Positions 7,918 to 17,554 of a stretch of DNA of 64,000 nucleotides are shown here, one piece after another. The stretch lies in the NCBI GenBank assembly GCA_013178415.1, contig JABLXA010000016.1:1-64000 (forward strand), given 5' to 3'. The notes beneath the pieces are model-generated. The model made no database searches, had not been told where the DNA came from, and saw nothing but the letters and a program-made list of their open reading frames with translations. A program made the translations under genes and the position numbers. The stretch comes from Bacillota bacterium (GTDB taxonomy: Bacteria; Bacillota; SHA-98; Ch115). Position 1 is the first letter of the stretch; every line of letters begins with the position of its first letter.

Positions 7918-8853
7918 ATGCCCATGAGGCTATGGGGGGACGAAAAAGGTAATACACTCGCGGTCGTAGCCCTGGGTATGGCAGTGATTCTCGGCATGGC
8001 AGCTTTGGTTATAGATGCCGGGCTATTATACCTTACGCGCGCCAGGCTATCTCGGGCCGCGGATGCCGCCGCTCTTGCCGGGGTGCGGGAATTGCCGGAA
8101 AACCCTGCGACTGCCGAGAGTGTTGCCCGCGACTATGCGTGCCGTAATGGCGTCCCAGAGGGGAGTATTGCCGTAAATATCTCGGATCGTAACCACAAGA
8201 TTAGCGTTGAGATCAGCGAGGATGTAAGACTGACATTCGCCGGACTGTTAGGGTTCCCTCAGACCAGGGTGAAGGCAAAAGCTGTGGCGCGGGTGGGATC
8301 TATAGAGGGCGTGAAAGGGGTAATGCCCTTCGGGGTCGATAAGGCGCTCTTTGGAAGCGAGGGTTTCAGCCACGATATAAATTGCACACTCGTCCCGAAA
8401 GGATTCGGATGGATGCCAGGCGACGTGGGTTTTGTTCCTCTGGACCTAAAGGGTGACGGGGAGTCCCGATTTCCTTTTAGTCCTGTATTTGACTACATAA
8501 GGAACATAGTCTTAGGTTACCCAAAGACGCTTAATATAGGCGAAATGGTATACACTTATCCTTCCCCATATTCCATAATCGACGTATTAGCGACAATGAT
8601 CGGCCTTATTATAAGGACCCTGTTCTATTGGAACAAAAGTGAGGCTTATATTTATATCCCCATAGTTGACCATTTGCCGGATAGGAGAGAGCAAGTGAAA
8701 ATCGAGGGTTTTGCCTGCTTTTCCATGGATGTAAAACACTGGTGGAATATCTTCCCTTGGAGAGTTTCCGGAAGATTTACAAAGATGGTAGCCGAGGGCG
8801 GTCTTGGCAATGGCATGGATTTTGGACTGCGAACATATGGGCTTGTCGAATAG
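7918..8853 (+). CDS. TadG-like pilus assembly protein, copy 2
   Basis: About 311 aa from ATG 7918. It begins with a short leader and DEKGNTLAVVALGMAVIL, then AALVIDAGLLYLTRARLSRAADAAALAG, closely matching copy 1. A beta-rich periplasmic part and the ending DFGLRTYGLVE are also shared, whereas the central 150 residues differ strongly (Gly-rich in copy 1, aromatic and Pro-rich here). GTG 7843 would extend the protein by 25 residues but falls inside the hairpin; ATG 7918 follows a GGGGCGGGGGG tract. Tandem duplication with divergent middles suggests different adhesive or capping roles (inference). Confidence 0.82.
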   Translation: MPMRLWGDEKGNTLAVVALGMAVILGMAALVIDAGLLYLTRARLSRAADAAALAGVRELPENPATAESVARDYACRNGVPEGSIAVNISDRNHKISVEISEDVRLTFAGLLGFPQTRVKAKAVARVGSIEGVKGVMPFGVDKALFGSEGFSHDINCTLVPKGFGWMPGDVGFVPLDLKGDGESRFPFSPVFDYIRNIVLGYPKTLNIGEMVYTYPSPYSIIDVLATMIGLIIRTLFYWNKSEAYIYIPIVDHLPDRREQVKIEGFACFSMDVKHWWNIFPWRVSGRFTKMVAEGGLGNGMDFGLRTYGLVE

Positions 8854-8918
8854 CCTGTTCATATGGCAGCCCGCGGGATTAACGTCATTTTAAAGGAGAG
8901 GTCAGGGGTGCAGGTGAC

Positions 8919-9941
8919 ATGAGGGCATGGAGAGTTGTGCTGGTTGCGGCCATATTTCTCGGGATCCTCACAGCAGGGATCACTTATAGATATGTGAGGA
9001 ATGCCACTTTGCCATCCTCGGGCACGATGGCGCCCAGGATGGCTCGGGTTACGGTGGCGAGGGTTCAGATCCCTGCTTACACTGCGATAACCCGGGATAT
9101 GGTCTATCAAAAGGAAGTGCCTGAGGGTGAAGCTGAGCCTGATGTTGTGCCGCTGGAGGATGCAATTGGCAGCATCACGAAGCAGGAGATCCTGGAGGGC
9201 AGGCAGGTGGTCCGCCCAATGCTCTTCAACAAGCAGGAGGCCGCTGGACTTGCCTTTGCCATTCCGAGAGGAATGCGCGCAGTCACGATTCCAGTGAATG
9301 AAGTCGCGGGGGTTGGCGGTTTTGTCAAACCGGGTGACCGCGTGGACATCCTGGGGACATTCAGGTCTGATGTGGCTTCTGTTGATATGACCACGACCGT
9401 GCTACGGAATATCCGGGTTCTCGCCGTGGCCCAGCAGATGGACGAAAAAGACAGGAATAAAGCCGTGGTCGCTGCCAGTGTCACTCTTGCGGTGACCCCG
9501 CAAGACGCGGAAAAGCTGGTGCTCGCCGGTGAGCTTGGAAGCCTGCGACTTGCGCTTTGTCCTATGCCGGAGGCAGCCTCGGCCAGCCCTTATGCTCAGG
9601 CGGGTTCCGCCAGCGCAACGCTGGCGAGCGCGCCCATAATGCCGCGCCGGGTGACTTCCTCCGAGATTGTGGGCACTCCTGCAAAGCCAGGGAGAACTGC
9701 AGGGTTCCAGGCTCCTGGATACCAGGCGCCTGGATATCAGGCTTCCGGATATGTGTCCTCCGGGCCTCCGGTCCCCCAACAATCTTCCAGATCTGCAGTG
9801 AGTGTAGGGAGCGTTGCTGCAGGGTCCGGAGGATCCGGCGCAGCCGGGAAATCGCCTGTTGAACCTAAAGTTAAGGTTATAGAGATCATCAGGGGTACCG
9901 AAAGAGACTATGTTCCAGTGGATAGGAGTGGCGAGAAATGA
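8919..9941 (+). CDS. cpaB: Flp pilus assembly protein CpaB/RcpC
   Basis: 340 aa. An N-terminal membrane anchor (VVLVAAIFLGILTAGI) is followed by a SAF domain (about residues 45-110, VARVQIPAYTAITRDM) and the RcpC/CpaB domain (FAIPRGMRAVTIPVNEV, VGGFVKPGDRVDILGTF, VTLAVTPQDAEKLVLAGELG). CpaB works in the periplasm with the secretin. An odd Pro/Gly-rich repeat, PGYQAPGYQASGY, occurs near residues 265-280. The end overlaps the next ATG (ATGA), so translation is coupled. Confidence 0.93.
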   Translation: MRAWRVVLVAAIFLGILTAGITYRYVRNATLPSSGTMAPRMARVTVARVQIPAYTAITRDMVYQKEVPEGEAEPDVVPLEDAIGSITKQEILEGRQVVRPMLFNKQEAAGLAFAIPRGMRAVTIPVNEVAGVGGFVKPGDRVDILGTFRSDVASVDMTTTVLRNIRVLAVAQQMDEKDRNKAVVAASVTLAVTPQDAEKLVLAGELGSLRLALCPMPEAASASPYAQAGSASATLASAPIMPRRVTSSEIVGTPAKPGRTAGFQAPGYQAPGYQASGYVSSGPPVPQQSSRSAVSVGSVAAGSGGSGAAGKSPVEPKVKVIEIIRGTERDYVPVDRSGEK

Positions 9942-10555
9942 AACGTTGTGTTCCGATGATGCTGCGTATCTCTTGGGTCATATTTATACTCTCAGCTGTC
10001 GTCTTGCCGGCCGTCATCTCACCTGCCACTATCCAGGCCTCTGGTTCGAAGCCCGGCCAGGACCCTGAGCCCCGTGACATCCCAATTATCTTAGGAAGAT
10101 CCATTTTGCTCAGTTTTGACGGCCTAACCAGGGCAGCCGTTGGAGACCCGAGGGTGGCGGATGTTGTGGTGATATCAGGTAACGAAATCCTGCTGAATGC
10201 AAAAGCCCCCGGTGAAACCACCCTCCATGTGTGGGACAAGAGTGGGGTGAAGGTCTACCTGGTCAAAGTCAGCCGCAACGAGTCGGAAACCGCGGCAATC
10301 GTGAAGAAATTGATCGGCCTTCCTGGGGTTTCCGTGAAGACGGCGGGCGGGGTTATCCTTCTTGAAGGAAATGTGGACAGGCCTGAAGATAAAGCGAAGG
10401 CGGAAGAAGTAGCAAAGGCTTATGCGGACAAGGTGTTGAGCTTTATCGTCATATCACCTGCTGGGTCTCAGAAAACAGTCGAAGTGGTAGTGGAGGTCAT
10501 AAAGGGGACGGAGAAGAGCACAGTAAATCTCCGGGAACCCGCTGAAGGGAGATGA
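9938..10555 (+). CDS. Secretin-less CpaC paralogue (pilus N-terminal domain + BON)
   Basis: 205 aa with a signal sequence (residues ~8-35). Residues ~50-120 match the 'pilus formation protein N-terminal' domain (LLSFDGLTRAAVGDPRVADV, TTLHVWDKSGVKVYLV). Residues ~125-175 form a BON-like domain (VKKLIGLPGVSVKTAGGVIL, EDKAKAEEVAKAYADKVL). It is strikingly similar to the N-terminal half of the next gene but ends before any secretin domain. It could be a periplasmic accessory that piles onto the secretin ring, or a truncated duplicate kept for function; the open reading frame is intact. Confidence 0.85.
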   Translation: MKRCVPMMLRISWVIFILSAVVLPAVISPATIQASGSKPGQDPEPRDIPIILGRSILLSFDGLTRAAVGDPRVADVVVISGNEILLNAKAPGETTLHVWDKSGVKVYLVKVSRNESETAAIVKKLIGLPGVSVKTAGGVILLEGNVDRPEDKAKAEEVAKAYADKVLSFIVISPAGSQKTVEVVVEVIKGTEKSTVNLREPAEGR

Positions 10556-10562
10556 GGTTCCT

Positions 10563-12335
10563 GTGAGATGTGGCCAAATGTCATTTGGGTTGGAACCGCG
10601 TCTCGCAGTTTTGATGCGATATGCAGTTTCAATGCGATGCCTTATTCTAATTCTGACGATCGCGGTATTTGTCTTTTCATCCCATAGTCCGGTGACCGCT
10701 GAAGAGGCTGCTCCGCCTCAATGTGAAGCTGGATCTGCCATACCTGGATCCGCCGCGCCTGCTATCCAGCAGCCTGATTCGCCACTTGGGGACCTCCTCG
10801 CGGATGAGATACTTGTTCTTACCATGGGGGATTCCAGGCTTTTGAGATTTGAAGGCCTCCTCCGCGCGGCGGTAGGTGACCCGAAGATTGCTGATGTGGC
10901 GGTAGTATCCGATAAAGAGCTTGTGCTAAATGGCAGGTCTCCCGGCAAAACTACGCTGCACGTATGGGACAAAGCAGGGGTGCATTTTTATCGCGTCGAG
11001 GTGGATCGTCAGGATACAGGCATTGCAAAGAAAGTCAGTGAACTCATAGGCCTGGATGGCATAACTGTCAAGATGGCAAATGAGACTATTCTCCTCGAGG
11101 GCACTGTTTCAAAACCCGAGGATAAGCTCCGGGCCGAAGGCATCGCGAAGGCCTATTCAGACAAAGTCCTGAATCTTATTTCCGTTATACCTGAAAAACC
11201 AGCACCGGGCGAGGTCACCGGCGCTGCCGCAAAGACTCCGGAGGCGGAGGCGCCGCCAAAACCTCCGACCACCGAGGAAATCATAAGAAAGCTGTCTGGC
11301 CTAGATGGTATCAGGGTCACAGAAATCGGGGATACGCTCTTGCTGGACGGGGAAGTGCCAACGCAGAACGACCTGTCGCGGGTACAGGCAGTAGCAGGGA
11401 TTTTTGGCAAGAAGGTGGTGAATCTTCTTTCCGTCAAGGCTCCTCTCCAGGTGCTTCTCCAGGTGCAGGTAGTCGAGGCCAGGCGTAATGCCGGAAAGGA
11501 CCTGGGCATCCGCTGGGGCGGGGTCACGGGCCAGGGGAACGTTCAGCTCCCGGGCACGAATCTTGCAGATTCCACTACCCCCGAGGTAGGGCTTCTCTCT
11601 CCCCAGATAGGGCTCATTGGCGAGATCTTCGTAGGTTCTGCCCTTGAACGCTTGAACCTGCTGAGGGCTAGAATTGATGCCCTGGCCAGCGAAGGCCTGG
11701 TAAAACTCCTTGCCGCCCCGAGCATGCTCACGCTTAGCGGCAGCGAGGCGAATTTCCTCGTTGGAGGCGAGATTCCGATATTCCTTGGAGATGAGGGTGG
11801 CAAGATCAAATTCGAATGGAAGCCCTATGGCGTCCAGCTCAAGATAACGCCGGTCGTGGAACGCCAGGGGTACATAGATCTCAAAGTAAATCCGGAAGTC
11901 AGCAGTTTTGACTGGGAGAATGCGCTGCTTGTAAATGGCTGGAAGATTCCGGCATTCAAGACCAGGCGGGCAGAAGGGCACCTTATTCTGGCAGATGGAA
12001 GCACCATGGTCCTCGGCGGGCTCATTCAGTCTGAGGATACAAAAGTCATAGACAAGATACCTCTTCTTGGCGATATTCCAATCATCGGAGCCCTTTTCCG
12101 TAGCGAGAAATTCCAAAGGCAGGAGACAGAGCTCCTTATATTCGTGACCCCGAGGATAGTGGGGGCCGGGGAAAGCATTTCGCTTGATGTCATTAAGCAC
12201 CCGGTTATTCCTGATGTATCTATGGAAAAGACGCCTGAGGGGAAAGAGGCGCCTGTGGACAAAGCACCTGTTGGAAAAGCGCCTGAAGGGACGACTCCTG
12301 CAGGGAAGGCATTCGATGGTGAGGTGAAAAAGTGA
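10563..12335 (+). CDS. cpaC: Tad secretin (CpaC/RcpA)
   Basis: 590 aa. It has a signal peptide, then a pilus N-terminal domain (RLLRFEGLLRAAVGDPKIAD), then two BON-like modules (about 155-210 and 230-285). The type II/III secretin domain spans about 300-545 (VLLQVQVVEARRNAGKDLGI, LVKLLAAPSMLTLSGSEANF, VPLLGDIPIIGALFRSEKF, TELLIFVTPRIV). Secretins form outer-membrane pores, so this gene is direct evidence for a second membrane. The C-terminus is a repetitive tail of PEGKEAPVDKAPVGKAP type. GTG 10563 follows GAGG; ATG 10614 or 10632 would give a more compact signal peptide, so the start is uncertain. Confidence 0.93.
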   Translation: MRCGQMSFGLEPRLAVLMRYAVSMRCLILILTIAVFVFSSHSPVTAEEAAPPQCEAGSAIPGSAAPAIQQPDSPLGDLLADEILVLTMGDSRLLRFEGLLRAAVGDPKIADVAVVSDKELVLNGRSPGKTTLHVWDKAGVHFYRVEVDRQDTGIAKKVSELIGLDGITVKMANETILLEGTVSKPEDKLRAEGIAKAYSDKVLNLISVIPEKPAPGEVTGAAAKTPEAEAPPKPPTTEEIIRKLSGLDGIRVTEIGDTLLLDGEVPTQNDLSRVQAVAGIFGKKVVNLLSVKAPLQVLLQVQVVEARRNAGKDLGIRWGGVTGQGNVQLPGTNLADSTTPEVGLLSPQIGLIGEIFVGSALERLNLLRARIDALASEGLVKLLAAPSMLTLSGSEANFLVGGEIPIFLGDEGGKIKFEWKPYGVQLKITPVVERQGYIDLKVNPEVSSFDWENALLVNGWKIPAFKTRRAEGHLILADGSTMVLGGLIQSEDTKVIDKIPLLGDIPIIGALFRSEKFQRQETELLIFVTPRIVGAGESISLDVIKHPVIPDVSMEKTPEGKEAPVDKAPVGKAPEGTTPAGKAFDGEVKK

Positions 12336-13531
12336 CCATGGACGAGAAAATCAGGGTGCTCGTGGTTAGCGCTGCACCAGAGACCATCGAGAGCATAAGG
12401 TCTGCATTGGATTCCGAAAGTGAATACAGGATAGTGGGCGAGGCCAGGAGCAGGGAAGAGGCCTGGAGGCTGGCTGAACGCTTCGAACCAGATCTTGTCC
12501 TCATCGACCTTGATCCGTGGAAGATGAATTGGGTTGATGCTATCGAGCGTATCGCCCTGAGCCTCCCAGATACCACTGTCGTTGCCTTTTCCACTCATGC
12601 TGAACCTGAATACCTGCGGGATGCCATGGTGGCCGGCGCCAGGGAATACCTTGTCAAGCCTTTTGGCCCCGGGGAGCTCCTGGGCGCCATAAGGCGGGCT
12701 TATGAGGCTGACAGGAGGCGAAAGGCCAGATATGCCGAACGCGGTCTGCTGGAGTCGCAAGAGGGTCCGGGCAGGCAAAGAGGAAAGATCATTACATTCC
12801 TCAGCACAAAGGGTGGGGTTGGCAAGACAACCATCGCCGCCAATTTCGCTGTTGACCTGGTCCGGGAGACAAAGTCCAGGGTCGTCATGGTGGACCTGGA
12901 TCTCGAGTTTGGAGATGTAGCGATACTCCTCGATATCATTCCTACACATACCATTATTGATGTCGTGCAGGAAGAAAATTTGACGGGGGCTCTCATGGAA
13001 CGTTACCTTTCAACCCACCGCTCAGGACTCAGGGTGCTCCCGGCTCCTACCAGGCCTGAGCAAGCTGAGCTTGTAGAGCCGGAACACATTCGAGAGATTC
13101 TCGCCCTGTTGAGCGGGATGTTTGACTATATTGTCATTGATACTGCCCAATCTTTCACCGACACCACGCTTTCGGCCCTGGACATCTCCGACATGATCTT
13201 TCTCGTGACAACCCTGGAGGTCCCTGCCATCAAGAACACCAAGCTTTGTCTTGGATTGATGGATTCTCTACACTATCCTGCTCAGAAGATCAAGATCCTC
13301 GTCAATCGTTCATCCAGGGATATCGGAGTGAATTTGGAGGAAACAGAGCGTACACTGGGGCGCGCAGCAGATTTCCACATTCCTAGCGAAGGTAAGATCG
13401 TGGTTCCATCCGTGAATAGGGGCGTGCCATTCATCATGGCCAATCCTTCGTCAAGGGCGGCCCGTAGCCTTAGAGACGTTGTAAGAACTGTGCTGGATGA
13501 ATTCAAAGAACCCGAAGCAGCCAGGAGGTGA
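12332..13531 (+). CDS. cpaE: CpaE/TadZ-like receiver + MinD/ParA ATPase
   Basis: 399 aa. Residues ~7-125 resemble a response-regulator receiver domain ([34 protein letters not shown]). Residues ~145-380 form a MinD/ParA-type ATPase with deviant Walker [17 protein letters not shown], switch [14 protein letters not shown] and Walker B-like [11 protein letters not shown]. CpaE/TadZ localises the Tad machine at the inner membrane. GTG 12332 overlaps the secretin stop and is well placed after GAGGTG; ATG 12338 is the alternative. Confidence 0.92.
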   Translation: MTMDEKIRVLVVSAAPETIESIRSALDSESEYRIVGEARSREEAWRLAERFEPDLVLIDLDPWKMNWVDAIERIALSLPDTTVVAFSTHAEPEYLRDAMVAGAREYLVKPFGPGELLGAIRRAYEADRRRKARYAERGLLESQEGPGRQRGKIITFLSTKGGVGKTTIAANFAVDLVRETKSRVVMVDLDLEFGDVAILLDIIPTHTIIDVVQEENLTGALMERYLSTHRSGLRVLPAPTRPEQAELVEPEHIREILALLSGMFDYIVIDTAQSFTDTTLSALDISDMIFLVTTLEVPAIKNTKLCLGLMDSLHYPAQKIKILVNRSSRDIGVNLEETERTLGRAADFHIPSEGKIVVPSVNRGVPFIMANPSSRAARSLRDVVRTVLDEFKEPEAARR

Positions 13532-13536
13532 TGTAC

Positions 13537-15078
13537 GTGTCGCTTCTGAGCCGACTTGAAGGCATTAAATCAGGATCACGCGCCGAGGCGCGGACAAAGC
13601 TGGATCGGCGGGGGATGAAGGCAGCGGGAGAATCGCAGGATGGGGTGGACCAGAGCGCGAATGATGTGGATCGGGACGCGGATGGCGCAGGGCGTCTTGA
13701 TTCCATCGGCGCCTTTGGCATAGATCCAGAGCTCTGGCGGGGCAAGACTGAGCTTTTGGGACGGCTTTCGCGCAGGCCAGTGAGACAGCGCGCGCCCAGA
13801 CGGAAAAAGGAAGATCCTCTGGAGCCTCTCAAGGATAAGATACACAACCGCCTCGTGAGGGAAGTGGAAAGGGATCTCCTCGAGAGGATCAACGAGGCTG
13901 AGGAGAGGGCGAAACTTCGAGAGAAGGTTGAGTCTGTCGTCTCCGAAGTTCTGGATGAGGAAGAGGCGGTCCTGCTCCCTGCCGAGCGCGAGGCGTTGCT
14001 CCAGGAGATACTCAACGATGTGATGGGCTATGGACCCATAAACGCCTTGATCCAGGATCCTACCATTACTGAGATCATGGTGAACGGACCCTATCAGGTC
14101 TACATCGAGCGCGGCGGCAAGGTGGAGCTCACAGATGTCTCTTTTCGGGACGCAAACCATGTGATGCATGTCATAGAAAGGATCGTGGCTCCACTGGGAA
14201 GACGCATAGATGAGGGAAGTCCCATGGTAGATGCAAGGCTGCCGGACGGTTCTCGCGTAAATGCCGTTATTCCTCCCCTTTCCCTTGTAGGGCCTTGCAT
14301 CACGATCAGGAAATTCCTGAAAGACCTCTTAACTGCAGAAGACCTGGTACACCTCGGCACCCTCTCGTGGGAGATGGCCAGGTTCTTGGATGCTTGCGTC
14401 AATGCGCGTCTCAATATAGTTGTCTCGGGAGGCACAGGGAGCGGGAAGACAACAACTTTAAACGTGCTCTCTTCCTTCATACCCGAGGATGAAAGGATCA
14501 TAACCATAGAAGATGCGGCGGAACTTCAGCTCAGGCAGCAACACGTTGTCAGGCTTGAATCACGCCCACCTAATATAGAAGGGAAGGGCGCGATAACGAT
14601 CCGGGATCTTGTGCGAAATGCTCTCAGGATGCGTCCCAACAGGATCGTGGTAGGTGAGGTGAGAGGCGGGGAGGCCCTAGACATGCTCCAGGCAATGAAT
14701 ACGGGTCACGATGGTTCTCTCACCACAGTGCATGCCAACTCACCCCGTGACGTATTGTCCAGGCTGGAGACGATGACGTTGATGGCGGGGATGGAGCTCC
14801 CGATAAGGGCCATAAGAGAACAGATCTCGTCCGCCATCGATCTTATTGTTCACCAGGAGCGCTTGCGGGATGGAAGCAGGAAAATAGTGCAGATCACCGA
14901 GGTGCAGGGCATGGAGGGTGATGTTATCATCACCCAGGACGTATTTTTCTTTGAACAACTCGGTATCGACGAGAGGGGAAAGGTCCTCGGGAGGTTCCGT
15001 TCTGCAGGGATAAGACCAAAATTCGTAGATAGATTTGAGGCTTACGGGATTCACCTCCCAGCAGATATTTTCAGCTAA
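13537..15078 (+). CDS. cpaF: Tad secretion ATPase CpaF/TadA
   Basis: About 513 aa. A hexameric VirB11-like ATPase that powers pilus extension and retraction. Seen: N-terminal domain with [21 protein letters not shown] and [17 protein letters not shown], Walker [14 protein letters not shown] (near residue 300), Asp box [11 protein letters not shown], Walker B region [20 protein letters not shown], and His box [20 protein letters not shown]. The SD AGGAGGTGAT (13523-13532) is too close to ATG 13531 but ideally spaced for GTG 13537, giving MSLLSRLEG at the N-terminus, so I use 13537. Confidence 0.95.
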   Translation: MSLLSRLEGIKSGSRAEARTKLDRRGMKAAGESQDGVDQSANDVDRDADGAGRLDSIGAFGIDPELWRGKTELLGRLSRRPVRQRAPRRKKEDPLEPLKDKIHNRLVREVERDLLERINEAEERAKLREKVESVVSEVLDEEEAVLLPAEREALLQEILNDVMGYGPINALIQDPTITEIMVNGPYQVYIERGGKVELTDVSFRDANHVMHVIERIVAPLGRRIDEGSPMVDARLPDGSRVNAVIPPLSLVGPCITIRKFLKDLLTAEDLVHLGTLSWEMARFLDACVNARLNIVVSGGTGSGKTTTLNVLSSFIPEDERIITIEDAAELQLRQQHVVRLESRPPNIEGKGAITIRDLVRNALRMRPNRIVVGEVRGGEALDMLQAMNTGHDGSLTTVHANSPRDVLSRLETMTLMAGMELPIRAIREQISSAIDLIVHQERLRDGSRKIVQITEVQGMEGDVIITQDVFFFEQLGIDERGKVLGRFRSAGIRPKFVDRFEAYGIHLPADIFS

Positions 15079-15093
15079 GGAAGGGGCTTTTCA

Positions 15094-16050
15094 TTGGTGC
15101 TACTCCTGATAGCCGTCCTTGCTTTCCTTACAGTAGCGCTTGCGGTCATGGCCGCAGCACTGGCGCTTGAGGAAAGCCCGCCGGTGATACATGTCAGGCT
15201 TGAGAAATATTTGGGTAATTCTCCCACTACATCCAGGCCTGCAAAGCTCGTAACGACCTTCAGGACCTCACTCCGGAGGGCCGGGAAAGTATTCGAGGCC
15301 AGCGATTATGTCGCGAGGCTGGGTGGGGAATTGGAGCGGGCAGGCTTGCCTTTTGGTGGGCCGGAACTGCTGGCATTCAGCGTCTTCATGGCGGTGGGGC
15401 TTGCCTTTATATTCTTTATTCTTAGCCACAGACTGCTGATTGCTTTCACCATGGGGATTTTGGGGGCCCTTGGGCCTATTGTCGCCGTCCGGATACACCT
15501 TCGTAAGAGGCTCTCGGTTTTCAATACCCAGCTGGCAGATGCCCTGACAACTATCTCCAATTCATTGCGGGCAGGGTACAGCTTCATGCAGGCCATGGAC
15601 GTAGTGTCGAGGGAGATGCTCCCGCCACTTTCAGAGGAATTTCTACGCACTTTGAAGGAAATCCAGCTTGGCGCATCTGTTGAGGAGGCGCTGACGAACC
15701 TTGCCGGCAGAGTACGAAGCGATGACCTCGAGTTGGCCGTAACCGCCATCCTCGTTCAACGACAGGTTGGCGGCAACCTGTCAGAAGTGCTGGACAATAT
15801 TGCCGCGACCATACGGGAGCGTATCAAGATCAAGGCGGAGATAAGGACCCTTACAACTCAGGGAAAGCTTTCAGGGCTGATAATCGGAATCCTCCCCCTG
15901 GCGGTCGGAGGAATCATGTCTGTCATCAGTCCCGGTTATATAGCGCCGCTTTTCACTCATCCTCTGGGCAGGCTCATGGTGGGGTATGCAATAGTAAGTG
16001 AACTTATTGGCGCATTCCTGGTTTGGAGAATTGTGTCTATTGAGGTATGA
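15094..16050 (+). CDS. tadB: Tad inner-membrane platform protein TadB
   Basis: 318 aa. T2SSF (GspF-like) domain at residues ~140-270 with QLADALTTISNSLRAGYSFMQ and QVGGNLSEVLDNIAATIRER. Two N-terminal and two C-terminal hydrophobic segments flank it, as expected for TadB. With TadC it forms the membrane platform for the CpaF ATPase. The start is TTG 15094 or GTG 15097 after GGAAGGGG. Confidence 0.93.
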   Translation: MVLLLIAVLAFLTVALAVMAAALALEESPPVIHVRLEKYLGNSPTTSRPAKLVTTFRTSLRRAGKVFEASDYVARLGGELERAGLPFGGPELLAFSVFMAVGLAFIFFILSHRLLIAFTMGILGALGPIVAVRIHLRKRLSVFNTQLADALTTISNSLRAGYSFMQAMDVVSREMLPPLSEEFLRTLKEIQLGASVEEALTNLAGRVRSDDLELAVTAILVQRQVGGNLSEVLDNIAATIRERIKIKAEIRTLTTQGKLSGLIIGILPLAVGGIMSVISPGYIAPLFTHPLGRLMVGYAIVSELIGAFLVWRIVSIEV

Positions 16051-16144
16051 TCGGCTTTACGCTGGCGATGTGCTTTGGAGCGATGATGAACTCTGCGCCG
16101 GCTGGCATCGCGCTGGGTTAAGCGATTTCCGTGAGGTATGAAAA

Positions 16145-17080
16145 ATGGGGATTACAGTCTATCTTATTACGATGTTCATCTTCATAAGCGTTGCAGCTTT
16201 TGCCTTCGGAGTATGGCTGTACTTCAGGCAGCAGAAGGAAGAGGTAAGGCTCAGGCTTGGCAGGATAGCAAGTTACGGTGCCGGTCCTCATCCTGAGGGC
16301 GCGGCAGGAGCAAGATCAGGGTTGGTCCGCGGTGCCCAGAGAAGGCCAGGAAGATCGTCGATTCTCGGCCGGCTGGTTGGGATTTTCTCGAAAGCTACTT
16401 CAGGGAATAGTATGGAGTATAGGCAGCGGAGGGCGAGGGGAAAGATGGCCCTTCTGGGGGCGCGGTTTAGTTTGGCGCTGGTCCTGGCCCTGGTTGCTGT
16501 TGGCTTTTCTCTGATGACCGGAGTCAAGTCTTTTGAATCCACGATGCTGGTAATCGGAGGATTTCTGGTGGGCTTCCTGATCCCCGGTGCCATGGAGGCA
16601 CACAAGAAGAGCGCCAGGGAGATAGCCATACGAAAGGCGCTGCCGGATATGCTCGATCTCCTCACCATGAGCGTCGAAGCAGGTCTCGGCTTCGATCGAG
16701 CCCTCGCCAAGGTCATAGAGGGGAAAACGGGACCGCTGGTAGATGAATTTGAGATCGTGCTCCAGGAGATAAGAGTGGGAAGAGCAAGACGGGAGGCATT
16801 GCGAGACCTCGGCGAACGAGTCAAAATGCCTGAGGTCTCTCGCTTGATAGGCGCGATAATACAGGCTGAGCAGCTTGGGATGGGGATTGCCAAATCCCTC
16901 AGAATACAATCGGAGCAGTTGCGCCTTGCGAGGCGCCAGAGGGCGGAAGAGTCGGCGATGAAGGCTCCCATCAAGATGCTGTTCCCGCTGATTTTGTTCA
17001 TTTTTCCGGCACTTTTTGTCGTGCTCCTCGGTCCAGCCATAATCCAGCTATTCACCATGTTTGTCAGAATGGGCGGGTGA
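16145..17080 (+). CDS. tadC: Tad inner-membrane platform protein TadC
   Basis: 311 aa. T2SSF domain at residues ~165-290 with LPDMLDLLTMSVEAGLGFDRAL and IQAEQLGMGIAKSLRIQSEQ. There are N-terminal, mid (about 105-150) and C-terminal hydrophobic helices. It is TadB's partner. ATG 16145 is preceded by GAGG. A 94-nt gap separates it from tadB. Confidence 0.93.
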   Translation: MGITVYLITMFIFISVAAFAFGVWLYFRQQKEEVRLRLGRIASYGAGPHPEGAAGARSGLVRGAQRRPGRSSILGRLVGIFSKATSGNSMEYRQRRARGKMALLGARFSLALVLALVAVGFSLMTGVKSFESTMLVIGGFLVGFLIPGAMEAHKKSAREIAIRKALPDMLDLLTMSVEAGLGFDRALAKVIEGKTGPLVDEFEIVLQEIRVGRARREALRDLGERVKMPEVSRLIGAIIQAEQLGMGIAKSLRIQSEQLRLARRQRAEESAMKAPIKMLFPLILFIFPALFVVLLGPAIIQLFTMFVRMGG

Positions 17081-17081
17081 G

Positions 17082-17504
17082 ATGAAGAGCATGCACCGCG
17101 CCGCTCTTGGCAAGCCGTCACACATCATGACCGGGCAGCCATACGTCATAGTTCAAAATGAGTCAAAAGGAACAGTCCTCGCGGGAAAGGCAAGAGTGGC
17201 CTCAACCTGCTTGAGACGCGCGATAGGACTCCTGGGCCGTTCGGGAATTGATTCTGGCGAAGGGCTCATCCTGGTGCCATGCAGGAGTATCCATACGTTT
17301 TTTATGCGGTTTCCAATAGATGTTGTCTTCATGGATAAAGAATTCCGCGTCCTGCTACTGGAAGAGAATATGCAACCCTTCAGAGTCAGCCCTTACCTTC
17401 CCGGGGCATATTGCGTTCTTGAGATTCCCACCGGCACTATCACGGACACGGCTACAGCAGAAGGAGATATGTTATCCGTTACGCCCTGTACGCCCTGCAG
17501 GTAG
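17082..17504 (+). CDS. DUF192 family protein at the end of the Tad operon
   Basis: About 140 aa. It matches the DUF192 fold: ARVASTCLRRAIGLLGRSGI, EGLILVPCRSIHTFFMRFPI, DVVFMDKEFRVL, and YVLEIP-like CVLEIPTGTI. Function is unknown; DUF192 genes are often found downstream of tad clusters. It starts within 2 nt of the tadC stop, so it is presumably cotranscribed. TTG 17061 is an alternative start overlapping tadC. Confidence 0.85.
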   Translation: MKSMHRAALGKPSHIMTGQPYVIVQNESKGTVLAGKARVASTCLRRAIGLLGRSGIDSGEGLILVPCRSIHTFFMRFPIDVVFMDKEFRVLLLEENMQPFRVSPYLPGAYCVLEIPTGTITDTATAEGDMLSVTPCTPCR

Positions 17505-17554
17505 AACGTGCGCCCTGTGATCGGAACCCGCAGCCCGGCCCGCGTTTCCTTATT

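Noticed and set aside
11301-12949. Long minus-strand ORFs (about 300 aa) over secretin and cpaE genes
   Set aside because: Antisense shadows created by codon bias; the plus-strand genes have clear domains and SDs.
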